Source: an uncultured Alphaproteobacteria bacterium
GTDB lineage: Bacteria > Pseudomonadota > Alphaproteobacteria > HIMB59
Assembly (NCBI GenBank): GCA_902518505.1
Contig: CABYGG010000002.1
Span: forward strand, 62,001 to 126,000
Length of the DNA: 64,000 nucleotides
Direction of reading: 5' to 3'
Shown here: positions 28,306 to 37,775 of the stretch, piece after piece
How the letters are laid out: every line of letters starts with the position of its first letter
Numbering within the stretch: position 1 is the first letter of the stretch
Notes under the pieces: generated by a model
What the model was told of the DNA's origin: nothing
What the model saw: only the letters and a program-made list of their open reading frames with translations
Database searches by the model: none
Program-made: the position numbers and the translations under genes

Positions 28306-28581
28306 CTAGTTATCGTCGCTCTGTGAATTTATTTTTTGATTAACAATAGCAAGCTGCTCACATAGAGACTTAGTATGAGAAATGAAAACATATAAAACTA
28401 AATAAAGAGATATAAAAATTAATATAAAATCTAAGTTTATTAAATTAGGTGTTTTTAAAAAAATCTTATTAATGAGCACAGAACCTATAAAACTAGTGAC
28501 AAAAGGCGCTAATCTTGAAAAAATAAGAAAATTTCGGATAAGTATACTCCTCTGACTATATAAATATGTGTTATCTTCCAT
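28306..28581 (-). CDS. small membrane protein (DUF2721-like)
   Basis: 91 aa, two TM segments; family assignment tentative. Confidence 0.5.
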   Translation of the reverse strand: MEDNTYLYSQRSILIRNFLIFSRLAPFVTSFIGSVLINKIFLKTPNLINLDFILIFISLYLVLYVFISHTKSLCEQLAIVNQKINSQSDDN

Positions 28582-28611
28582 AAATTTAAACTAAGTTAAC
28601 TATATTAAAAA

Positions 28612-29058
28612 ATGGCTAAAATTAAAGCAATCAATATTAGCAATCATGATGGAAATAATACTTTTTATGTAAACCAAGCAATCCTAATCAAAAATAAGGG
28701 TATTATTAATGACAGGTATTTTGAAAATTTTAAAAAAAATTATGAACAGGTTACTTTTATTGAGTCTGAAAAAATTGATGACTTCAACAAGAAAACAAAA
28801 CAGAAATTAGAATATAAAGATTTTAGAAGAAATATAATTACATCAGGTATTAACCTGAACGAAGCAGTAAACAAAAATATACAAATAAATAATGTGGTTT
28901 TTAAAGTACATCAATTATGTCAACCATGTAAATATCTTCAGGATAAATTAGGAATAGAAAATTTAGTCAAACTTTTAGCATACAAAAGCGGAGTGCGAGC
29001 TGAAATTTTAAAATCAGGAAAGATTTCTAATTATGATCAAATAAAAATAATAGAGTAA
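28612..29058 (+). CDS. MOSC-domain-like protein
   Basis: GIINDRYFENFKKN..EQVTFIESEKI...DFRRNIITSGINLNEAVNKNIQINNVVFKVHQLCQPCKYLQ. Confidence 0.75.
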   Translation: MAKIKAINISNHDGNNTFYVNQAILIKNKGIINDRYFENFKKNYEQVTFIESEKIDDFNKKTKQKLEYKDFRRNIITSGINLNEAVNKNIQINNVVFKVHQLCQPCKYLQDKLGIENLVKLLAYKSGVRAEILKSGKISNYDQIKIIE

Positions 29059-30090
29059 CTACTCCCAAATATCAAAAAAATTTCTTGTTTTTCCTGGTGT
29101 TAAAATTGATAGAGGATTGAATATAAAATCTGTTTTTTTTCCATTTTTTTTTACTTTAAAATCAGCAGCTAATAAACTTTCTTCGACGTTTTTACCAAAT
29201 AACTCTTTCAAAAATGGTACATCTTTAAAGTTCTTTTCAAATAAATATAAAGGTCCATAAGTACCATTAACTAATGCAACTTTTTTTGAGGGATTTGCCT
29301 CCCCTTTAAACGAAAAGGCTACTGTTCCTCCTAACATAATCGCATGATCAAAAGTAAAAATTTTACCTCTCTTCTGGACTGGTACCTCTAAATAATTAAA
29401 TTCGTCTTGGCTATTTTGTAAAACAGAAAAAATATCCAACATCCTAGAGGTAAATAGTAAGTTGTAAAACTTTGAATTTTTATTGATGCTAAAATCTTTA
29501 ACTTTAATCACCAAATCATAATCATTAAATTTTCTAAATGAGCCTTTACCAATCAAAGCACCACCAATCATATTTTTGGATACTTTTTGAGCATAAAAAA
29601 ATTGTCCAGCGTTTTTTGAAAATAAGTAAATTTGTTTGTTTCCATCTAATTGTGGTAATATTGATAATTCAAATTCTTTTTTACTATCATAAAACATCAT
29701 AGACTCGAATCCCTCATCATAAATGAAATTAAGCTTATTAGAAAAAAGTGAGTAATCTTCTGAGATCATCATTTCAGATATCTCCCAATTGAAGTTTATT
29801 TTTTTATTTAATTTTTTATTTTGTTGTGGTTTTGGAAAGACTTTTTTGAAATCATCAAACGATATCTGATCAGTATTTAAAAGAATATAAATCTCATTAT
29901 TATGGTAATTAATTATTCCAAAATTTCTTTGACCATTAATATTTAAATCAAATTTAATTTCTTTTATTTGATTACCTTCAAAATCAATATTTAATAAGTT
30001 ATCGCCTTTCTGAAAACTAAAATCATAAGCTAACAATTGAAAAGAGAAGAATATCAAAAATAATAATTTCAATAGAAAAGTTTTATACAT
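29059..30090 (-). CDS. exported protein resembling the AsmA/YhdP-type C-terminal domain
   Basis: Signal peptide; C-term VALVNGTYGPLYLFEKNFKDVPFLKELFGKNVEESLLAADFKVKKNGKKTDFIFNPLSILTPGKTRNFF resembles 'P..LGD...G.G...A.Y.V.G...P...VNPLS.L.PG..R' of DUF3971/AsmA-like C-termini. Confidence 0.55.
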   Translation of the reverse strand: MYKTFLLKLLFLIFFSFQLLAYDFSFQKGDNLLNIDFEGNQIKEIKFDLNINGQRNFGIINYHNNEIYILLNTDQISFDDFKKVFPKPQQNKKLNKKINFNWEISEMMISEDYSLFSNKLNFIYDEGFESMMFYDSKKEFELSILPQLDGNKQIYLFSKNAGQFFYAQKVSKNMIGGALIGKGSFRKFNDYDLVIKVKDFSINKNSKFYNLLFTSRMLDIFSVLQNSQDEFNYLEVPVQKRGKIFTFDHAIMLGGTVAFSFKGEANPSKKVALVNGTYGPLYLFEKNFKDVPFLKELFGKNVEESLLAADFKVKKNGKKTDFIFNPLSILTPGKTRNFFDIWE

Positions 30091-31175
30091 CTATTAATGT
30101 TGACTCCAAAAAATCAATTATATCGCCATCAAGAACATTTTCAGCATTTGATGTCTGATAGTTTGTCCTAAGATCTTTAACCATTTTATAAGGATGAAGA
30201 ACATAAGATCTTATTTGATTACCCCATCCAATTTGTTTTTTATTACTCTCTTCCTTTTTTTTTTCTTCATTTTTTTTATCTAATTCTATTTCATATAGTC
30301 TAGATTTTAGCATCTTCATTGCTGTATCTCTATTTCGATGTTGTGAGCGTTCACTTTGACTTTGCACAACAATATTATATTTTAAATGAGTTATTCTGAC
30401 TGCGCTATCAGTTGTATTAATATGTTGACCTCCTGCTCCTGAAGCTCTGAAAGTATCTATTCTTAGATCTTTATTATTAATGTCAATTTTAATATCTTTA
30501 TCTATTTCTGGATATACCCAAACACTAGAAAAACTTGTATGTCTTCTTTTATTTGAATCAAAAGGTGAAATTCTTACTAATCTATGAATGCCAGTCTCAT
30601 TTTTCAAATAACCATAACTTTTAAAACCAGATATCATCATAGTTAAATTTTTAAGACCAGCCTCTTCTCCTCTTTGGAGGTCAACAATTTTATATTTATA
30701 ATTATTCTTTTCTGCAAAACGTTGATACATTCTAGACAACATTTCTGCCCAATCTTGACTTTCAGTACCTCCTGCTCCTGCGTGTATTTCTAAAAAAGCG
30801 TTACAATGATCTGTCTCTTTGTTCAAAAGAGATTTAATTTTAATTTTTTCAGACTGTTTCTTTAAATTATTAATATTATTAACTAATTCATTAATATCTT
30901 TATCATTCAAAGATTCATAAATTTCGATAAATTCTTTAAATTCAGTCAATTGATTTAAAACATAATCAAAATCATTAATAATGCTAGTATTCTGTTTTAA
31001 TTTTTCTTGAGATTTATTAATTAAATCAATATCTTTCCAGTTTTTTGGATTAGTAATTATTTTATTAAGATTATCAATATCTTTAATGGTATTTTCATAG
31101 TCAAAGACTCCTCCTTGTCAAGTTTACTAAAGAGTCTACCTCATTGACTAAATTTAATAACGCAGATTTATCCAT
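30083..31175 (-). CDS. prfB: peptide chain release factor 2, expressed through programmed +1 frameshift
   Basis: ORF1 MDKSALLNLVNEVDSLVNLTRRSL* then +1 to DYENTIKDIDNLNKIITNPKNWKDIDLINK...; GGQHINTTDSAVRITH in ORF2. Confidence 0.95.
31100..31115 (-). promoter_or_regulatory. prfB recoding site: internal SD AGGAGG + AGT + CTT TGA C
   Basis: Minus-strand AGGAGGAGTCTTTGAC; same SD-to-slip-codon spacing as the well-known RF2 AGGGGGTATCTTTGAC. Confidence 0.93.
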
Positions 31176-33475
31176 TAATTAATTCCACCTATACTTTTAA
31201 TTCTATTAATATTATCTAATATTTCCAATTGTTCTTTTGTAAAATAATCAATAATTGAATTTTGTCCATCAGAAATCATACCACTATCTTTATCAACTTT
31301 TTTAATAATTAAATCACTAGGTACTATAAATTTTTCATTTAAATTTTTATTATTTAAAAGATAATTTTCGATAATAGATTTAAAAATAGGCAGAGCAACA
31401 GAGGACCCAGTTTCTCTGTATCCTATTTTTTTAGGTGTATCATAACCAACATAAACTCCTATTACGTATCTAGGAGTGAGTCCAAAAAACCATAAATCTT
31501 TACTATCATTAGTGGTACCTGTTTTTCCTGCTATCGGATAATCAATTTTATTTAGAGATTTACCAGTTCCTCTTTCAATGGCCCCCTCTAAAATATTTAA
31601 AATTTGAAAAGAAGTTTGTGGAGATATTACTTTTTCCTTCTGTGATTTAATAATTGGTACTCTATAAGACCTGTCTTCACTTGAAAATGAACAATAAGTA
31701 CATCTAAAATACTCATTATTAATAATTAATTCGCCATCGTTTGAAACAACTTTTTTAATTATTGATGGTTCAACTATATATCCACCATTTAAAAAAATTG
31801 AATAAGATTTAGCTATATTCAAAAGATTGTTTTCTACTGCGCCAAGAAGAGTAGAATGGACATCAGTAGTAGTATTTTTATCGTAAAAATTTATGTCTTC
31901 TAAAAAATTATTAACTGAGTTTAAACCTAAATCTAGACCAATTTTTAATGTTACTAGATTATTAGATGTTTCTAAGGCCCTTCTAAATGTTAATTCTCCA
32001 TATGACTTATTTGAATAATTTTTGGGTACCCATACTGGAAGATCTTTCCCTTGGTCTAAAAGAATATCAGAGTCTAAAATTAAAGTATTAGGTAAAAATT
32101 TTTTTGCTTCTAACGCATGTGCATAAATAAATGGTTTAATCGATGATCCTGGTTGTCTATATGCTTGAGTTACTCTATTAAATTTACTAACTTCATAATT
32201 TACTCCACCGACCATAGAAACTATATTTCCATTAAAAGGATCCATGATAACTACAGATCCATCAATTTCATGTAATTGTACTGCGTAAAAAGTATTATTT
32301 ATTTCAGTAACAAATATATAGTCATTTGAATTTAAATAATTCTTTGGCGAAGTTTTATTTGGTCCATAAATATTTTTATCTTTATCTAAATAAATTATTT
32401 CATCTGTATTTACTATCGATAATTCAATAAAATTAGAACTTGTATTTATAACTCTAGCAATTTGCCAATGATCATTCTTATATTTTAAAATATCTTCCAA
32501 GTTTTTAAAACTCCCCGTCCAAGATCTATATCTTCTCTCAAATAAAGCTAAATTATCTATTAAAGACTTTTCTGATATTTTTTGAAGATTTTGGTCTATT
32601 GTAGATTGTATGTAAAATGCATTTTCATTATATGATTTTGAATTTAAGTAATTCAGTATAAAGTCTGTCTTGTAATCTGACTTATATTTTTTATTATTTT
32701 TTTCATAAAGTTTTATTTCTAAATTTGAATAAAAATTAAATTGCTCTGGTGTTATAAATTCATTTATTTCCATTTGTTTTAATACATAATTTCTTCTATC
32801 TAACGCTCTATTATAATTTTTTTTTGGATCATAATTATTTGGTCCTTTGGGAAGGGCTGCAAGATATGCATATTCATGTATATCTAGGTCAAATATAGAT
32901 TTATTGAAATAATTAAACGAAGCTGAAGCTACACCATATGAGCGTCTTCCAAAATAAATTTCATTCAAATATAACTCTATTATAAATTCTTTTGAATATT
33001 CTCGCTCTATTCTAAGAGATAAAATTAATTCTTTAACTTTTCTTGAAATAGTTTGGTCTCTATTAAGTAAAATATTTTTTACTAATTGTTGTGTAATAGT
33101 AGATGCTCCAACATAATTATTATTATTTTTAGAGTAAATATTTTTTAAATTAATAATAAAAGCATTTACTATTCCTCTTATGTCAAAACCCTGATGTTGA
33201 AAAAAAGTTTTATCTTCTGCAGAAATAATAGCGTTAATCATATTTCTAGGTATGTCTTTGTAATCTAAATAGAACCGATCTCTGTTTCCTACATGATACA
33301 TTAGCTCATATTTCTCATCATAAATTTTAGTTATTTCATTTGGAAAATATTGAGATATATTATGGTCAGGTAAATTTTGTTGAATATTCCATAAATATAG
33401 GATTACTATGGATACACCTAACACAAAGAGTATGAAAATGTACTGTAAATATTTCAAAAGTTTCATTTTATTCAA
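31175..33475 (-). CDS. mrcA: penicillin-binding protein 1A (glycosyltransferase/transpeptidase)
   Basis: ISAEDKTFFQHQGFD, GASTITQQLVKN, AYRQPGSSIKPFIY, GKTGTTNDSKDLWFFG. Confidence 0.93.
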   Translation of the reverse strand: MNKMKLLKYLQYIFILFVLGVSIVILYLWNIQQNLPDHNISQYFPNEITKIYDEKYELMYHVGNRDRFYLDYKDIPRNMINAIISAEDKTFFQHQGFDIRGIVNAFIINLKNIYSKNNNNYVGASTITQQLVKNILLNRDQTISRKVKELILSLRIEREYSKEFIIELYLNEIYFGRRSYGVASASFNYFNKSIFDLDIHEYAYLAALPKGPNNYDPKKNYNRALDRRNYVLKQMEINEFITPEQFNFYSNLEIKLYEKNNKKYKSDYKTDFILNYLNSKSYNENAFYIQSTIDQNLQKISEKSLIDNLALFERRYRSWTGSFKNLEDILKYKNDHWQIARVINTSSNFIELSIVNTDEIIYLDKDKNIYGPNKTSPKNYLNSNDYIFVTEINNTFYAVQLHEIDGSVVIMDPFNGNIVSMVGGVNYEVSKFNRVTQAYRQPGSSIKPFIYAHALEAKKFLPNTLILDSDILLDQGKDLPVWVPKNYSNKSYGELTFRRALETSNNLVTLKIGLDLGLNSVNNFLEDINFYDKNTTTDVHSTLLGAVENNLLNIAKSYSIFLNGGYIVEPSIIKKVVSNDGELIINNEYFRCTYCSFSSEDRSYRVPIIKSQKEKVISPQTSFQILNILEGAIERGTGKSLNKIDYPIAGKTGTTNDSKDLWFFGLTPRYVIGVYVGYDTPKKIGYRETGSSVALPIFKSIIENYLLNNKNLNEKFIVPSDLIIKKVDKDSGMISDGQNSIIDYFTKEQLEILDNINRIKSIGGIN

Positions 33476-33520
33476 TAACCAACTAGATAATAATTTATCA
33501 TATAAAAAGGATTTAAAAAC

Positions 33521-35179
33521 ATGTCTAAAAGAATTTTTGTTGATGGCAACATCAATAGTGAACTATGTATCATTGCGACTGATGGGCAAGAAATTAACTA
33601 TTTTGACTACTCAGATGATTTAGCTACAAGCAAAAAAAATAATATTTATCTCGGAACTGTTTCTAGAGTAGAACCATCTCTACAAGCAGCTTTTATAGAA
33701 TTTGGATCAGAAAAGAAAGCTTTTTTGCCTTTTGATGAAATCCACCCAAGTTACTTTAAAATTCCTCATAATGACAAGTTAATAACAAATACAGATAATA
33801 ATAATGAAATTGATGACGAAAAAGAAAATAAGAGACAATTTCTCTCATTTTATAGAAAATACAAAATCCAGGATGTTATAAAAAAAGATCAAGTTTTACT
33901 AATACAAATAGTAAAGGAAGAAAGAGGTACAAAAGGAGCAGCTATAACTACATTCATTTCTTTACCAGGTAGATACAGTGTCTTATTACCAAATAATTCT
34001 TCTACTGGTGGTGTTTCAAAAAAAATATCTAATCCTCTTGATAGAAAAAGACTTAAAAAATTGCACGATAATTTTAATTTACCTGATGGTATGTCTTTAA
34101 TAATAAGAACTAATGCAATATCAGCGGAAGACGAAGATATTATTGCAGATTTTAATTATCTCAGAAAATTATGGACCAAAATAAGAGAGGATACTCTTAA
34201 ATCAAAAGCGCCTGTGCTAATAATAGAACTAGATACACCAATAATAAAAATTGCAAGAGATTTCAATCAACGAAATATACAAGAAGTAATCTTCTCAGAT
34301 TTAAAAACAATGAAATTGTATAAAAAACTTGAAAAAGACTTTAGTGTTAAATCAAATAAGAAAGTAACACATTATAATGATAATCTTCCTATCTTTGAGA
34401 GTTATGGTATAAAAAATCCAATTAATAGTCTAACCGAGGAAAATATTTACTTAAAATCTGGTGGGTATTTAGTCATTAACCCTACTGAAGCACTTACAAG
34501 TATAGATATAAACTCTGGAAGAGCAACATCAGAGAAAAATATAGAGATAACCGCATTGAATACAAATTTAGAAGCGAGTGAAGAAATATATAAACAAATT
34601 CAATTGAGAAATATTGCAGGATTAATTGTTATTGATTTTATAGACATGAACATTAATTCAAATAACTTAAAAATTGAAAGAAAAATAAAAGAATTGTTCT
34701 ACAGAGATAGAGCGCGAGTACAAATTACAAAAATTTCTCAATTTGGATTAATGGAGATATCAAGACAAAGAATTGGACAAAGTATTTATGAAACTTTTTA
34801 TAATAAATGTAATTGTTGTGATGGTAGTGGTTTTAAAAAAAGAAATTCAATAGTAATTTATAACATGATTGCAGATATTAAAGGTATGAATGCTATTGGT
34901 AATAAAGATGATATTGAAATTCAAATTGATGAAAAATTCTACAATGAAAACTCTAAAGAAATTGATAAAAAAATAAAGTTAACAAAATCATCATTTAAAA
35001 TAAGTTTTGTGAAAAAAGCTAACCTAAAAAATATTTATGAATTCGATAATGAATTAATCAATAAAGTAAAGAGTAATACAAAAGAAATTTTAGATAAAAT
35101 TAAAACTGATGATATAAACAATGATAAATCATATAGAAGAAAAATAAAAAAAAAAAAACTAGTTGATAATCAAATTTAA
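33521..35179 (+). CDS. rne: ribonuclease E/G family, short form
   Basis: SKRIFVDGNINSELCIIATDGQEI...YLGTVSRVEPSLQAAFIEFGSEKKAFLPFDEI; NPTEALTSIDINSGR; NKCNCCDGSGF Zn-link. Confidence 0.93.
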   Translation: MSKRIFVDGNINSELCIIATDGQEINYFDYSDDLATSKKNNIYLGTVSRVEPSLQAAFIEFGSEKKAFLPFDEIHPSYFKIPHNDKLITNTDNNNEIDDEKENKRQFLSFYRKYKIQDVIKKDQVLLIQIVKEERGTKGAAITTFISLPGRYSVLLPNNSSTGGVSKKISNPLDRKRLKKLHDNFNLPDGMSLIIRTNAISAEDEDIIADFNYLRKLWTKIREDTLKSKAPVLIIELDTPIIKIARDFNQRNIQEVIFSDLKTMKLYKKLEKDFSVKSNKKVTHYNDNLPIFESYGIKNPINSLTEENIYLKSGGYLVINPTEALTSIDINSGRATSEKNIEITALNTNLEASEEIYKQIQLRNIAGLIVIDFIDMNINSNNLKIERKIKELFYRDRARVQITKISQFGLMEISRQRIGQSIYETFYNKCNCCDGSGFKKRNSIVIYNMIADIKGMNAIGNKDDIEIQIDEKFYNENSKEIDKKIKLTKSSFKISFVKKANLKNIYEFDNELINKVKSNTKEILDKIKTDDINNDKSYRRKIKKKKLVDNQI

Positions 35180-36311
35180 ATATATTTGGATTATTTTTTT
35201 TCTAAATGTTTTTGTTAATTTACATAGCTATGAAATCATTAGAGATCCTATTTTTGAAGATTATTTTATAAATTTAAATAATGGTTTTAATCACGATAAG
35301 GTTAATGTTTATTTAGTAAAAAATAAAACACCTAATGCCTTTGTAATAGAGGATAATATTTATTTTACAACTGGATTATTCGAATTAATAAAAGACGAGG
35401 ATACTCTCAAAGCAATTTATTTACATGAGTACGGACATATTATTTATAATCATTTTCAAAGTAAAAAAATTAATATTCAACAAATTAATAATAAATCTTC
35501 ATTCTATAATTTATTTTCTGTCGGAATAGCTGTTCTAACAGGCAATGCAAATATTGGCATTGGCTCATCAATAACTTTAAATAGTAACCTAATTAAAGAA
35601 ATATCTAAACACTCAGTAAGTTTTGAAATAGAAGCAGATAATTTTATGGTTAATCAAATAGAAAAAAATAAGTTAAACACGTCAGAGTTAATTTCTTTTT
35701 TAAATAATAAATCTGAAACAAATAATAGTTACTTTAGAACACACCCTAAAAATGAAGATAGAGTTAATATTCTAAAACAAATAAATTTTCCTAAATTTAA
35801 AAATTCTTTAAAATTTGAATGGATAAAATCCAAATATTCAAATAACTCAAACATTGAATCATATAACATTTTTTTTAAAAATTTAGAAAAGGGTATATAC
35901 AATCAAGATCAAAAACTTAATACAATTAATAAAGAGCTTATTAAATATGAAGCTTTTAAAAAAGGAATTTTTGTAAAAGATTGGAAAGATGATTTTCAAA
36001 AATTATTAAAAATAAATAATAGCTCCTTTCTAAAAATTGAATACATAAATTATATTTTAGAAAATAGTTTAGATGAGAAGTATTATATTATTGAAAAATT
36101 AAAATTTGATAAATATTTAATGAGTGAATATTTTTATAACTACATATATGGAAAATATTACAGTAAAGTAAATAAATATAGTCTTTCTAACTTCTATTTT
36201 TGTCAATTTTATAGAGCTATAAACTCCATAAATAAAGCTGATTTTTTTTGCAAAAAATATGATATTAAAGATATTCCAACATTAGACAAATCATATGCCC
36301 TATTTAAATAG
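35163..36311 (+). CDS. M48-family metalloprotease
   Basis: YLHEYGHIIYNH (HExxH) and SFEIEADNFMVNQ; signal peptide. Confidence 0.85.
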   Translation: MIIKFKYIWIIFFLNVFVNLHSYEIIRDPIFEDYFINLNNGFNHDKVNVYLVKNKTPNAFVIEDNIYFTTGLFELIKDEDTLKAIYLHEYGHIIYNHFQSKKINIQQINNKSSFYNLFSVGIAVLTGNANIGIGSSITLNSNLIKEISKHSVSFEIEADNFMVNQIEKNKLNTSELISFLNNKSETNNSYFRTHPKNEDRVNILKQINFPKFKNSLKFEWIKSKYSNNSNIESYNIFFKNLEKGIYNQDQKLNTINKELIKYEAFKKGIFVKDWKDDFQKLLKINNSSFLKIEYINYILENSLDEKYYIIEKLKFDKYLMSEYFYNYIYGKYYSKVNKYSLSNFYFCQFYRAINSINKADFFCKKYDIKDIPTLDKSYALFK

Positions 36312-37287
36312 AAAACAAATATTGGGACTTATTAAGAAAAAACAAATATATTCTGATAATTCTTTAATTAATTCTCAGATACAACCAGCATCACTTGATC
36401 TAACATTGTCTGCAAAATGTTATAGAATAAAGGCTTCCTTTATCCCAAATAAAATTAAGATTTCAAAGGTTATAAAAGAACTATCGCTTACATATATCGA
36501 TCTAAATCAAAATAAACTTTTAGAAAAAAATTGTATTTATTTATGCGAATTAAATGAAAGATTGAATTTACCCAATGATATAATGGGAAAATCAAATCCA
36601 AAAAGTACAACTGGTCGATTAGATATATTTACTCGTATAATCACTGAAAATGGCAAAGAGTATGACTTTGTAGATTATAACTATAATGGCAAATTATATT
36701 TAGAAATTATTCCTCAGTCTTTTAGTATAATCATCAAAAAAAATATATCTTTAAACCAAATAAGATTTTTTCAAGGATCAAATATTGAAGAGAAAATTAA
36801 ACAAATAAAGATATCGGTATCAATCAAAAGGAATCAAATAACAGCTTACAAAGCAAAAAAAATTACTTCTGCAATTGATATGAATAAAATTAACTTTTAT
36901 AAATCAGATAAATATTGGGATAAAATTATTCCTGAAGATAAATACTTTATTATTGAGAGAGATGAATTTTATATTCTTCGATCTAAAGAGACAATTATTG
37001 TTAAAAATAATCAAGCTGCGGAATTGGAGCCATTTAAAGATAGTTTTGGTAATTTTAGAGTACATTATGCTGGTTTTTTTGATCCAGGATTTGGTAATAA
37101 TAAATCAGGTACACCTGCTGTACTTGAATTGCGTGCTTACGATACACCTTTTATAATAAGAGATGGTCAGCTAGTAGGACAACTAAATTACTATAATATT
37201 GACGAAATTAAAAAAGAAAGTTACGGAAGAAGTATTAAATCTAATTACTTTAATCAAAATTTAAAATTAGCTAAACAATTTAAATAG
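36295..37287 (+). CDS. dcd: 2'-deoxycytidine 5'-triphosphate deaminase (long alphaproteobacterial form)
   Basis: QIQPASLDLTLS, GKSNPKSTTGRLDIFTR, HYAGFFDPGFG. Confidence 0.87.
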   Translation: MPYLNRKQILGLIKKKQIYSDNSLINSQIQPASLDLTLSAKCYRIKASFIPNKIKISKVIKELSLTYIDLNQNKLLEKNCIYLCELNERLNLPNDIMGKSNPKSTTGRLDIFTRIITENGKEYDFVDYNYNGKLYLEIIPQSFSIIIKKNISLNQIRFFQGSNIEEKIKQIKISVSIKRNQITAYKAKKITSAIDMNKINFYKSDKYWDKIIPEDKYFIIERDEFYILRSKETIIVKNNQAAELEPFKDSFGNFRVHYAGFFDPGFGNNKSGTPAVLELRAYDTPFIIRDGQLVGQLNYYNIDEIKKESYGRSIKSNYFNQNLKLAKQFK

Positions 37288-37340
37288 CATGATTGTATAT
37301 AAGAGTTTTATTTTTTAATCTATCAGGTATATTCTTTTTA

Positions 37341-37775
37341 ATGTTAGATAAAAAAATTAATAATACCATTGATATTTTAATTAAAAAATTAAAAGACAAC
37401 AAATTAGGATCTATTAAATTATCAAACAAGATTAATACTATTGAGATATCTAATTATTCTGAAAAACAGAACTCATACCAAATCACTCAAAATACACCTT
37501 CTACTGAGCATCAGAATACAAAGAATGATATAAAAGATGAAATTATAACCATAGATAGTCCCATGGTTGGAATTATTTACTTAACCCCAAAACCTAGTTC
37601 ACCACCCTTTGCAAAAAAAGGTCAAAAAATTAAAAAAGGTGACACAATATGTTTAATAGAAGCCATGAAAACATTTAATGAAATTAAATCTGACAGAGAT
37701 TGTACAATAAAGTCAGTAATGATTAAAAATGGAGAGGCAGTTGAATTTGGTCAACCTCTCTTCGAAATATTGTAA
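37341..37775 (+). CDS. accB: biotin carboxyl carrier protein of acetyl-CoA carboxylase
   Basis: SPMVGIIYLTPKPSSPPFAKKGQKIKKGDTICLIEAMKTFNEI; start set at MLDKKINN. Confidence 0.93.
   Translation: MLDKKINNTIDILIKKLKDNKLGSIKLSNKINTIEISNYSEKQNSYQITQNTPSTEHQNTKNDIKDEIITIDSPMVGIIYLTPKPSSPPFAKKGQKIKKGDTICLIEAMKTFNEIKSDRDCTIKSVMIKNGEAVEFGQPLFEIL

Noticed and set aside
30950-31175. prfB as a truncated pseudogene
   Set aside because: Explained by the canonical +1 programmed frameshift site.
36295-37287. Unusually long Dcd as novel fusion
   Set aside because: A long Dcd form is already familiar from alphaproteobacteria; not novel by itself.
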